A DNA stretch of 64,000 nt from Salinibacterium xinjiangense (GTDB taxonomy: Bacteria > Actinomycetota > Actinomycetes > Actinomycetales > Microbacteriaceae), in NCBI RefSeq assembly GCF_014645015.1, contig NZ_BMLC01000002.1:620001-684000 (forward strand), written 5' to 3'. Both the position numbers and the translations under genes were made by a program. The notes below the pieces were generated by a model. That model saw only the letters and a list, made by a program, of their open reading frames with translations. It ran no database searches and was not told the DNA's origin. Positions within the stretch are counted from its first letter, which is position 1; the number at the start of each line of letters is the position of its first letter. This document shows, piece by piece, positions 25,573 to 34,175 of this stretch.

Positions 25573-25999
25573 CGACGCACCGCACCGAGGCATGGGCAGC
25601 ACTGCCCATGCCTGCTGGTGCAGGGTTTCTCCCGGCGATTGGTACCGTGTAGACACCTGCGTCTCAAGGGTTGCGCAGGGCAAGCGGGGGAGAGCCGGAT
25701 GTCGGTCGAGATCAGTCGCGAGTTTGCGCTGCCCGGGGTCACGGTGCGGTTCCGTTTCTCGGGGCACACCGATCGCGGTGCCGTCAGGCGCATCAACGAA
25801 GACAGTTTCCTGATGTCTGCCCCGCTGTTCGTGATCGCGGATGGCATGGGTGGGCACGCCTTCGGTGACCGGGCCAGCCGGGCGGCCATCGCCGTATTCG
25901 CCGATGCGCTCATGGATGGCGCCCCCGCGAGCGCCACCGCCATTCTCCAGACCGTCACGCGGGCCAACGCTGCGGTGCTCGAACTCTCCGTCGGTAGCG
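25101..25999. repeat. Direct repeat A, left copy (terC 3' half, spacer, PP2C 5' part)
   Basis: This segment matches 53151-54049 in the same orientation at a constant offset of 28,050 bp. Bases 25330-25865 are identical to 53380-53915; the rest differs at scattered positions (roughly 1 percent). It brackets the left side of the Ter/GTPase island. Confidence 0.9.
25588..25613 (+). terminator. Hairpin after terC (duplicated)
   Basis: AGGCATGGGCAG pairs perfectly with CTGCCCATGCCT around a 2-base centre. There is no clear T run, so it may be a weak terminator or a processing hairpin. An identical copy lies at 53638-53663. Confidence 0.55.
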
Positions 26000-26355
26000 A
26001 CGCCCTGTCGGGTACCACGCTGACCGGTGTGGCGTTCGTCGATCTCGACTCGGCTGGCAACTACCACTGGATGGCCTTCAACGTCGGGGACTCTCGTTCG
26101 TACAGCTGGGACGGCCGCACGCTCACCCAGCTCAGCGTCGATCACTCTGCCGTGCAGGAGCTCATCGATTCCGGTGTGCTGTCGAAGGCGGAGGCTGAGC
26201 GGCACCCGTGGCTTCACCCGTCGCACCGCGGGTCGACGACGACCTGCACGCGCCTGTTGCGACCGAAACCGTCTCGGCTGAGGTTCCGGCCGCCGTCGAC
26301 GACGCGACGAGTATCAGCGTCTCCCGTCACACCGCTCCAGCTTGGTGCCTCGTGA
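25699..26355 (+). pseudogene. PP2C-type Ser/Thr phosphatase, 3'-truncated
   Basis: The first 170 or so residues are a good PP2C domain: [43 protein letters not shown] and FNVGDSRSYSW, the metal-binding aspartate motifs. The catalytic C-terminal motifs expected after AEAERHP are missing. From about 26215 the DNA is that of an FHA gene read out of frame, and the ORF ends at 26355 after a meaningless Arg/Ser/Pro-rich tail. The gene is thus broken by a deletion that joined PP2C to FHA sequence. PP2C-kinase-vWA triads are known partners of Ter systems, so this may be a relic of such control. Confidence 0.8.
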
Positions 26356-26666
26356 TCGAGGGCCGCGAACCGGTTGCCATTGAAGGTCCGCTCTACCTCG
26401 GGCGTAATCCTGTCGCTGCTGCCGATCATCCTGAAGCACCTGTGCTGGTCGTGGATGACGCGTCCAAGTCGATCTCGAAGACGCACGCAATGCTCGAACT
26501 CGACGCCGACGGCCTCTGGGTGCACGACCTCGACTCGACCAACGGCGTCTGGGTGGTGCCGGCCGGGGAGGACGCGACCGAGGTTACACCCGGGCAGCGG
26601 ATGTCCGTGCCTGCGGGCGCCGACCTCGAACTGGGAGACCTTGTCATCCAGGTGGAACAGGGCTAG
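26208..26666 (+). CDS. FHA-domain protein, 5'-truncated
   Basis: A complete FHA domain is present at about residues 50-150 of this 152-residue frame: [29 protein letters not shown] and [16 protein letters not shown], which are the phosphothreonine-binding GR-x(n)-SxxH-x(n)-LxxTNG elements. The N-terminal part of the normal gene is missing, replaced by PP2C DNA; a GTG inside the PP2C fragment could still start translation. FHA proteins read Ser/Thr phosphorylation, which fits a phosphatase neighbour. A second, diverged FHA copy lies at the right border of the island. Confidence 0.7.
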   Translation: MASPVAPRVDDDLHAPVATETVSAEVPAAVDDATSISVSRHTAPAWCLVIEGREPVAIEGPLYLGRNPVAAADHPEAPVLVVDDASKSISKTHAMLELDADGLWVHDLDSTNGVWVVPAGEDATEVTPGQRMSVPAGADLELGDLVIQVEQG

Positions 26667-26756
26667 CTGGTCTAATTGACATAGTGGCGCATCGATCGGC
26701 GCGCAACTCTCGTGGGCCGGAACTGTGCCTACTGGCAGCTAAAAAGGTGAAGGTAC

Positions 26757-27164
26757 ATGACGCAAGAGCAAATCGCGCAATGCCCGCAGTGTGAGCGGAC
26801 GTATCAGGAAACAGATCGATTCTGTCAAATTTGTGGAGTCCAGCTTCAGTTGGTGGCGCCATCAACGGCGCCGGTCGCGCCGCAGCCCCATCCTCAAGTG
26901 CTTGCCTCTAAACCTCTGGCAAATTCCGCCGTGCAGGTGCGCTGGAATACTCAGGCCATCCTCGGTTTCGTATTTCTACTTGTGGGGATAACTGTTGCCG
27001 CAATCCCTTTTGCGCATGTCGCGTTGGCCAAGTTGAAGACGACGGGCGAACGTGGGAGACCACTGGCGATTGTCACTCTCGTATTGGCCTACCCACTCTT
27101 TGCTCTCGTGATGACTCTGTTCATCACCTCAATCGTCATAGCTGCCACCGGAGGAGCCGGCTGA
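26757..27164 (+). CDS. Zinc-ribbon membrane protein
   Basis: This 135-residue protein opens with a zinc ribbon, CPQCERTYQETDRFCQICG, followed by a Pro/Ala-rich linker and two TM segments (about residues 65-87 and 101-128) with a DUF4190-like short loop KTTGERGRP between them. It is preceded by a good ribosome site (AAGGTGAAGG). The region looks less GC-rich than its neighbours. It is the first intact gene of the island, but a 200-bp gap separates it from the main operon. That gap holds a GTAGCG/CGCTAC inverted pair (27197-27223) and no gene. A role as membrane adaptor is an inference. Confidence 0.65.
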   Translation: MTQEQIAQCPQCERTYQETDRFCQICGVQLQLVAPSTAPVAPQPHPQVLASKPLANSAVQVRWNTQAILGFVFLLVGITVAAIPFAHVALAKLKTTGERGRPLAIVTLVLAYPLFALVMTLFITSIVIAATGGAG

Positions 27165-27364
27165 CGCGAACAATCGGTAAATTCGTAAACCGACTTGTAG
27201 CGAAGGAGTAATTTATCCGCTACCGTGAGGGGCTCTCAACTGTCAATATACCGGGAGCAGGCCCAAGCGTATTCCGACCCTGCACCGTGAGGTTTTCTCT
27301 TGCCGTTTCTCGCCGCTCGCGCAAGTACCTTGTGCATCTTCGACCGATTCTGTGACCATCACTG

Positions 27365-27814
27365 ATGGCGCCGGATGACTTCGACTTCGGCGTATATAAC
27401 AGACCTTCGTCGTCTCCGGCCGGAGATGTCAATGGAACGAAGTACGATCAGAACGATTATTCGGCCGCCGCATTCGTTGACGAATCAGGCTTCTCTAGCG
27501 CTGCTTCATTCGAAAGCGCGGGGCCCCCAGTGCGTTGGGTTTCAATCGGTATCGCCGCAGCTGTCACCGGTGCGGTTGTCGCGATCGTGCTCGGACATGC
27601 CCCGCCGCTCGCTTGGTTGGCGTGGGCGCTAGCGGGCCCCATCGCGATTGGGCTGTTCTCGATCTTCTCGTTACGCGACACCAAGCAGCGAGCGATGCCC
27701 CTGTACGGTGAGCGCGCCGCCGTGACCTGGACCCTGCGCATCGGATGGGTCCTCGCGTTCGTCGGCGTTGTACTTGCCGCGCTGCGCCTTGCGGATTGGG
27801 CGGGTCGGCTGTGA
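27365..27814 (+). CDS. Small three-TM membrane protein at the start of the island operon
   Basis: The 149-residue protein has a disordered acidic/Ser-rich N-terminal tail with DDFDFGVY and ESGFSSAASF, then three TM segments (about residues 58-78, 82-103 and 121-145). No family is recognised. The FDF/GF motifs resemble GFD motifs in three other island proteins. Its stop overlaps the GTG of the vWA gene (GTGA), which starts a run of tightly spaced genes extending to 52395. Confidence 0.65.
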   Translation: MAPDDFDFGVYNRPSSSPAGDVNGTKYDQNDYSAAAFVDESGFSSAASFESAGPPVRWVSIGIAAAVTGAVVAIVLGHAPPLAWLAWALAGPIAIGLFSIFSLRDTKQRAMPLYGERAAVTWTLRIGWVLAFVGVVLAALRLADWAGRL

Positions 27815-30549
27815 GCGCGCGCGGGGTCGCAGGCCGCGTAGCCCTCGTCGGCTACGTCGTTGCCTCCTTGCTCGTTGGAGTTCCCGCGACGGCGGCGCCT
27901 ATTGCCCCAGTCTTGCCCCGGGTCAATCAAGTCGAGAGTCGTGACACCGATCCCGTCTCCCGCTTTGGCGCATGCCTCATCGCTGGCGGTCAGGGGGACC
28001 TGCTCATGCTCATCGACGAGTCGGAGAGCCTGAAGACCACCGACGCCCAGAGCACCCGCGTGAGCGCCGTGCACTACCTCCTCGACCAGTTGTCGTCGTT
28101 CGTTGACACGTCATCCGTCACACTCGACGTACGCTTCGCCGTCTTCGGTGATGCGTACACGCCGCTCAACGGCTGGACGGCCCTCGGTTCGGCGAACCTT
28201 CCCGGCCTTCAGTCGGTCGCCGCAACCCTCGCCGACCGCAATTCGGGCTTCGACACCGACTACTGGACCGCGCTGGAGAACTCCCGCCGAGAACTCGCCG
28301 ACCGGAAAGCCGCGCGCGCGGGCGCCCCGACATGCCAGGCCATCGCGTGGTTCACCGATGGCCTCCTCGACTTCGGAATCCGCACAAACGGCTACCAGCG
28401 CGACAACTTCCCCAATAAACAGTACGCGCCCGACATCACGATCGACAGCGAGGCGAAGGCCGTGCAGGTCGTTGGCATCGCACGTGAGCTCATCTGCACG
28501 CCCGGCGGCCTCGCCGACCAGCTGAGGTCTTCCGACGTTGAGATGTTCGCCATAGGTCTGCAATCGGGTGGGCTCGACTTCGGGCTCGTTAATTCGATCG
28601 CCACAGGCCCCGGATGTGGCGCCATTGTCGATCCGGTGCCCGGGCTGTTCACCATGGCCTCCGACATCGACGGGCTGCTCTTCGCCTTCGACGCACTCGG
28701 CCGCCCTGGCGAGGCGGCGATCCACACCGAGTCCGGCATCTGCCAGATCTCGACGTGCTCCGAGGAGACCCACCGCTTCGTGCTCGACGAGTCGACCCCG
28801 ACCGTGCACATTCTGGCATCGGCGGAGGTCGGTGGCCTGAACATCTCGCTCATCGCTCCGACGGGTGAAACGATCTCGCTTGAGCCGAAGACCGTCGACG
28901 AGACTTCGACGGCGCAGAACGCCTCAGCGGCGACCGCCTACTCCTGGCACTCCGACAAGACCGTGTCGATCGATCTCTCCGAGGTCGCGCCCGGCGGCTG
29001 GTCTGGCTTGTGGCAGCTCGCCTTCGTCGACCCGACGGGTAGCTCCGCCGACAAGAAGTCGTTCTCCAACGTGCGCATCTCCTCTGACTTTGTGCCGGTG
29101 GTCGTTGGGCCGGCCACCGACAAGTGGTTCCGTGATGACACTCTCGAGCTCCAGCTGGGGATCGCGGATGCCTCCGGCCGGAGCGTGGACGTGTCGACGC
29201 TGCTCGGCGAGCTCGCGCTCGATGCGACGTTCGTCGACGCGAAGGGTAAGCGCACCGAGATCGCGAGCGGATTGGACAAGACGACCATCAGCGAGCCGCT
29301 CGACATCGATCTGAAGGATGTGGCGATCGGCGAGGCCACCCTTGAGCTCGACCTCGTGCACACGACGGCCGCGGTGACGGGTGCTGACGGCGCCGTCGTG
29401 GAGCCGGGTACGGAGTTGCAACCGCAAAACATCGAAATCCGGATCCCGGTGGAGCCCCCGCTCGACTTCCCGTCCACGCAGTCGACCGTGAACTTCGGCA
29501 CGCTCGAGGGCGGGACGACCGTCGAGACCACTATCCGGCTCGAAGGCGAGGGCTGCATTTGGCTGGACTCGACGACCGTCGAGTTGCTCGCATCGCCGGC
29601 TGAGGCCGGCGCGGTGACGGTCACGAGCCCCACCGCCTCAAGCGCGGCCGACTGCCGTACGGGCGTGTCGCTGCCCGTCGTGCTGACCCTCGACTCGAGT
29701 GCCAACGGCACGGTCAACGGCTCGTTCGACGTCATGCTGTCACCCTCGGGGGAGAGTGAGCGGGCGATCCCGGCGACGGTCACGTTCACCGCAGACCTGC
29801 GCAAGCCGTTCAACGAGGCCATCGGCACTGGAGCGTTCCTCGTCGCGCTAGTCCTCGGTATCGGCATCCCGCTCGGCCTCGTGTACTTGCTCAAGTTCGT
29901 GATCGCGAAGATCCCATCGCGCGCGCTGCTCTCGCAGCGCATCTCGGTGACTGTTTCGGGCGAACGCGTGCTGCGTGAGGGTGCGACCTTTGCGCTGCGC
30001 GATACCGACCTCACCGATCTCACGGGCATCAAGCCCGGCGGGGCACGTTCGCTCGACCTCGCGGGCGTCTCGCTCTCCACGCGAATCGGCCTGTGGCCGT
30101 CGAGAGCCGGCTACGTGGTCGTCGACGCCCCGGGATTCGTGTCGGCCTCTGACCAGACTCCGGCCTGGGTCTCGCGGAAGGCTCCGCGCGCACGCCTGCC
30201 ACTCGCCGTGCACAACCACTGGATCGTGCTGCGCAGTCCGGGCGGCCCGGCGGACCAAGCCGAGGTCATCCTGTTCGTTAGCGGCGACGCCGACAGTGAT
30301 CGCAAGCAATCGCTCGTCGAGCACCTGAATGACCACCTGCCCGTCGTGCTCGAGCGCCTTGTCGAGGCCGGGGGAGACACCCCTTCCGAAGGGCCCGTCG
30401 ACGAGTGGGGCTCGGGTGAGAGGGCGACCTCCAACGTGGGCGCCGGCTTCGATATTGATCCGGGGTACCCAAGCGGGCCTTCGGGTCCCGCCCCGGGCGG
30501 CAACTCGCCGTCCAGCGGTTCGTCCTCGGGCTTTGGCTTCGACGACTAA
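27811..30549 (+). CDS. Secreted, membrane-anchored vWA-domain protein
   Basis: This 912-residue protein has a signal peptide (VALVGYVVASLLVGVPATAA) and a vWA domain with the metal-ion-dependent adhesion site DESES (D69, S71, S73) and a later WFTDGLLDFG. Beta-sandwich domains follow in the extracytoplasmic part. A single TM segment (about residues 670-700) leads to a cytoplasmic tail ending in a Gly/Ser/Pro-rich region with GAGFDIDPG and a terminal SGFGFDD. It probably senses or assembles something outside the membrane and passes the state to cytosolic partners through the tail. GTG start overlaps the previous stop; 49 bp follow before the tubulin-like gene. Confidence 0.85.
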   Translation: MSARGVAGRVALVGYVVASLLVGVPATAAPIAPVLPRVNQVESRDTDPVSRFGACLIAGGQGDLLMLIDESESLKTTDAQSTRVSAVHYLLDQLSSFVDTSSVTLDVRFAVFGDAYTPLNGWTALGSANLPGLQSVAATLADRNSGFDTDYWTALENSRRELADRKAARAGAPTCQAIAWFTDGLLDFGIRTNGYQRDNFPNKQYAPDITIDSEAKAVQVVGIARELICTPGGLADQLRSSDVEMFAIGLQSGGLDFGLVNSIATGPGCGAIVDPVPGLFTMASDIDGLLFAFDALGRPGEAAIHTESGICQISTCSEETHRFVLDESTPTVHILASAEVGGLNISLIAPTGETISLEPKTVDETSTAQNASAATAYSWHSDKTVSIDLSEVAPGGWSGLWQLAFVDPTGSSADKKSFSNVRISSDFVPVVVGPATDKWFRDDTLELQLGIADASGRSVDVSTLLGELALDATFVDAKGKRTEIASGLDKTTISEPLDIDLKDVAIGEATLELDLVHTTAAVTGADGAVVEPGTELQPQNIEIRIPVEPPLDFPSTQSTVNFGTLEGGTTVETTIRLEGEGCIWLDSTTVELLASPAEAGAVTVTSPTASSAADCRTGVSLPVVLTLDSSANGTVNGSFDVMLSPSGESERAIPATVTFTADLRKPFNEAIGTGAFLVALVLGIGIPLGLVYLLKFVIAKIPSRALLSQRISVTVSGERVLREGATFALRDTDLTDLTGIKPGGARSLDLAGVSLSTRIGLWPSRAGYVVVDAPGFVSASDQTPAWVSRKAPRARLPLAVHNHWIVLRSPGGPADQAEVILFVSGDADSDRKQSLVEHLNDHLPVVLERLVEAGGDTPSEGPVDEWGSGERATSNVGAGFDIDPGYPSGPSGPAPGGNSPSSGSSSGFGFDD

Positions 30550-30598
30550 GTGCTGACCCTGCATATCCCGTTTCACCCCGAAAGATTGGCTGGATGAC

Positions 30599-33500
30599 GT
30601 GAGAAAGTTCCTTGTCGTAGGTTGCGGCGGTTCGGGCGGAGCAACGCTCGCGTACATGATGGACCAGCTTCGCTCGGAGGTCGCGGCCAAAGGTGTCGAC
30701 CGCATCCCGGACGGCTGGCAGTTCATCCACATCGACGTTCCCGTGAGCCCAGAGAGCGAGGCACCGGGCCTCGGATCCGTGCGCGATCTTGGCGGTACCT
30801 ATTACGGGACCGGAGCCTCCGGAGTGAGCTACGCAGAACTGGACCACAGAGTCAGCCAATTGCTTCGCCAGACGAATAGCCTCGGTTCAATCGCCACATG
30901 GTCACCGAGAACTCCCGAAGAGGTCGACGTACCCATCAGCGCTGGTGCGGGTCAATACCGATCCATCGGACGGATGATCACGCTCAACAAAGCAGCCATG
31001 GTGCGACAGTCCCTCGAAGAAGCATGGAAGCGCCTGTTCAAGGTGGAGACCGACGGCGAAATGGCTGATCTCCTCTTCAAGATGCCAGCCTTGGGATCGT
31101 TCAACCCAGAGGATCCGCCCATCGTAATAGTCGTCTCCTCCATGGCGGGCGGTGCGGGCGCCTCGATGGCTATCGATGTGTGCCGGCTCCTCACCCTCAT
31201 TCCCGGCCTCTCGTCGACACTCATGGGCGTTTTTATGGTGTCGGCTGACCTCTTCGACGGCTTGCCGCAGGCAGCGAGGACTGGAGTGAGGGCCAACTCG
31301 CTTGCGATGTTGGGAGAGATAGTTGCGGCGCAATCCGGCGCGGCTCGCGAACACGATGTCGCGCTGCTGGAGGCGCTGGGGCACCAGAACGGCGATGGTG
31401 AACGAGTGCCGTTCGCGCGGGTGTTCCCGGTGGGACGGTATATCGGAGCACAGGGAACGCAGTTCGGCGATGGTTCTGCACAAGCGGTCTATCGCGGTCT
31501 CGGTCGTGGTCTTGCCGCGATGATGTCGAGTGGATCGGCGACCAAGCAGTTCGTGGCCTACGACCTGGGTAACACAGGAGCATTGCCCATGGATCGCGAT
31601 CACTTCGGATGGGGAGTCACAGGAAACTCTTTGCCGTGGGGCTCGTTCGGTTTTGCGAGCCTCAGCATGGGCCGCGAGCGATACCGGGAGTACGCGGCGC
31701 AGCGGCTAGCCCGCACGGCGGTCGACCGCCTCATCGCCGGCCACATGCAGAAGGGGAGCACCGCGTCGCCGAGCCAGCAGATCGACGTACTGCTCGGCAG
31801 CCAGTGGGCGCGCATCTGCGCCGACCTCAGCCTGCCAGCCGACACCGGCAAACCCGACACCGGCAAACCCGACACCGGACCTATGCTCGATTGGTTCCTC
31901 GGCACCGCCTACCCGCGCGAGCAGGTAGAGGGCACCGCCCGCACCCTCGTCGAGAGCCAGCTCTCGTCGTTCATACCGTCGCCTGGCGGCGTCGCGGCAG
32001 CCCAGTGGCTCCCCGTGCTGAAGACCAAGCTGCGTGAGCGTAGGTCGGCTATGGCCGCGGGGGTGAGCCAGGCCGCTCACCAGTGGGCGTACGGCTGGCA
32101 GCAGAGCTTCGTCGAGCACCTCATCGCCGTGACCGAGGGCGCCGTGGCGACCTTCGGCGTGCCGTTCGCTACCGCGATGCTCGACCGCGTCGAGGAACAC
32201 CTCTCTAACACCGTCATCAAGGGCCTCGAGGAGCTCTCCAAGCGCGGGCCGCAGGATATCGCGAGCGTCCCCCAGGACTTCGAGGCGAAGATTGGTGCCA
32301 TTCGCGGTGCGATCTCCAACGGACAGGATGTCGTCGACCAGCTCAGCGGGAGCTACCGCAAAGTGTTCCGCGACGGTCTCGCCGCGCAGTCGGCGGGGCT
32401 CGCTGGGCAGATTCTTGCGACCTCCGCCTCGGGCCTCACGGGCCCGCTCAAAGCGTCGCTCAACGAGGGCCACACGCTGCTCGCGAACGCCAAGGCATCG
32501 AATGACCAGCACACGGGCATAGCGAATCTTGCCACCGAAATCTACGGCGCGTGGCCCTCCGATCACGATGCAAAGGTCCCGAATCGCTTCGATGTCGCTA
32601 ACAACGAGGTGCTTCTCACTCGATCGAGCGATTTCCCCGCCCAGTACCAAGGTGACGTCATGCTCGCAGTCCAGACACCCGGCGATGAGGCGCTCAACTT
32701 CGTGGGCGCTCGTGCGACGGCGATCGGCCAGATCATTGGCGGAACGTGGCGCACAACGGGTGCCGCGCGTCCACCGCTCGGCCTCATCACCCAGTCGGCG
32801 CCGTGGCGTACGGCAGTGTTCGCCGTTAACCCAATCACGAACGCCGTCCAGGTGCCGACCAACGCGCAGTTCGACGTTCACGTGCGCCCAGCAGAGGTGT
32901 TGGCGCGCGCCCGCCAGTTCGTGGGTCGCCCGATGGAGTCGTTCGACAGGTTCTGTAATGTCTCGCTCGGGGAGTTCGTCAAGGGCATCGGCGCAACGGA
33001 GTCGGAGATCGCTGGCCGACGACGGGACATCTCCTCGAAATTCCGCGATGCATTGACCCTCGCGCGACCGTTCGTCAGCGTGAACACCACCGCTGTCCTC
33101 ACGATGCATGGAACCGAGATGGCCTACCGGTACAAGTTCTCCGACATCCCTTTCGACAAAATCCAGGTCGTGGTCAACGAGCTAACTGCAGCGTTGGAGT
33201 CAACGCCAGCTATCGATTCGTCCAGTTTCGACAACCTAAGGGAGGCTCTTTCCGACACTGAAGGCGTGACAAAGATCGACATCTTCGGTTCGTATCCGAA
33301 CTACTCTCCAATAGTTTTCGATTCCATCCTGGAACCGGTAGCGAAGGAGTGGGCAATGATGCCCACAATGGGCAGGAGTGATTTCTGGAAGTGGCGGCGA
33401 TCGCGCCCGCTCACGGCGGCTTTGCCCATGGGCGCTGAGGAGCGGCGGGCGATGGTTGGCGGATGGTTCATCGGCCAGATCGTCGGTCACATCCGTATTC

Positions 33501-34174
33501 CAGAGGCTCCCTACACCACTGGGGTGCAGATTTGGGATCCCGAGACGACGAGGTGGGTCGGGTTCCCCAACCCTCTTCTGACTCCCCCGACCAGCAAGGG
33601 GTTTGCAAACTACGACTGGCTACCGGCGGTTCTGGAGTCGATTCTCCTTGCTATCTCGCGTGCTCACGAGGCCCCGGTCATGGGCTCGCTGCGGGCATAC
33701 CGACTCCTGCGAGAGCTCTCTGACGCGGGCAGCCAAGAGCCTGCGGGTGGATTACTCGAAGGCTCGGCCAAGAACACGATCGGCGCTTGGCTCGCGACTG
33801 GTGTCACAGCGGGCGGCTTGCCGTCCAGAGTTCCCAACATCGCATCCGCGCAGACCGGCCAAGAGCGCCTTGAGCTCACTCGCGTGTGGCTTCAGGGAAT
33901 CGAGAAGCTTGCTGGGGAGCAATTCCTCGCGGCGGGTGAGTCTGGGGCTACGGGAGGGGGTGCGTTCAGCGCCATCACCTCGCGCGCTCAAGCATCTTCG
34001 ACCCCGATCTTCCACGATGTTGCCGGAGACGTATTTGTGGAGGTCCGAAAGATCTTGGGGATGCTGGAAGAGGCGCTCGCGGTCGGCTCGGGGGTGGGGC
34101 CCTTGCCAGTAGCGGCACAGTCCCCCCCGGAACGCCCCGAGGACTTCACGTTGCCCGAGGGTGGGGTGTTCTAG
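30599..34174 (+). CDS. Tubulin-like protein (Tubulin_2-type), 1191 residues
   Basis: The N-terminus MRKFLVVGCGGSGGATLAYM is a nucleotide-binding glycine loop, and VIVVSSMAGGAGASMA (about residues 176-191) is the tubulin/FtsZ-like G-box in a degenerate form (GGAGAS in place of GGTGSG). This matches the large bacterial tubulin-like proteins found in stress and conflict operons. The long C-terminal part is mostly helical and unlike tubulin. A short DTGKP tandem (bases 31841-31879) lies in a linker. Polymerisation or GTP hydrolysis is not assured given the altered loop. The GTG start has only a weak ribosome site; the next gene begins one base after the stop. Confidence 0.8.
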   Translation: MRKFLVVGCGGSGGATLAYMMDQLRSEVAAKGVDRIPDGWQFIHIDVPVSPESEAPGLGSVRDLGGTYYGTGASGVSYAELDHRVSQLLRQTNSLGSIATWSPRTPEEVDVPISAGAGQYRSIGRMITLNKAAMVRQSLEEAWKRLFKVETDGEMADLLFKMPALGSFNPEDPPIVIVVSSMAGGAGASMAIDVCRLLTLIPGLSSTLMGVFMVSADLFDGLPQAARTGVRANSLAMLGEIVAAQSGAAREHDVALLEALGHQNGDGERVPFARVFPVGRYIGAQGTQFGDGSAQAVYRGLGRGLAAMMSSGSATKQFVAYDLGNTGALPMDRDHFGWGVTGNSLPWGSFGFASLSMGRERYREYAAQRLARTAVDRLIAGHMQKGSTASPSQQIDVLLGSQWARICADLSLPADTGKPDTGKPDTGPMLDWFLGTAYPREQVEGTARTLVESQLSSFIPSPGGVAAAQWLPVLKTKLRERRSAMAAGVSQAAHQWAYGWQQSFVEHLIAVTEGAVATFGVPFATAMLDRVEEHLSNTVIKGLEELSKRGPQDIASVPQDFEAKIGAIRGAISNGQDVVDQLSGSYRKVFRDGLAAQSAGLAGQILATSASGLTGPLKASLNEGHTLLANAKASNDQHTGIANLATEIYGAWPSDHDAKVPNRFDVANNEVLLTRSSDFPAQYQGDVMLAVQTPGDEALNFVGARATAIGQIIGGTWRTTGAARPPLGLITQSAPWRTAVFAVNPITNAVQVPTNAQFDVHVRPAEVLARARQFVGRPMESFDRFCNVSLGEFVKGIGATESEIAGRRRDISSKFRDALTLARPFVSVNTTAVLTMHGTEMAYRYKFSDIPFDKIQVVVNELTAALESTPAIDSSSFDNLREALSDTEGVTKIDIFGSYPNYSPIVFDSILEPVAKEWAMMPTMGRSDFWKWRRSRPLTAALPMGAEERRAMVGGWFIGQIVGHIRIPEAPYTTGVQIWDPETTRWVGFPNPLLTPPTSKGFANYDWLPAVLESILLAISRAHEAPVMGSLRAYRLLRELSDAGSQEPAGGLLEGSAKNTIGAWLATGVTAGGLPSRVPNIASAQTGQERLELTRVWLQGIEKLAGEQFLAAGESGATGGGAFSAITSRAQASSTPIFHDVAGDVFVEVRKILGMLEEALAVGSGVGPLPVAAQSPPERPEDFTLPEGGVF

Positions 34175-34175
34175 G

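Noticed and set aside
31706-33109. 467-codon minus-strand frame inside the tubulin-like gene
   Set aside because: Low-complexity His/Arg/Glu-rich shadow of a strongly coding plus-strand gene.
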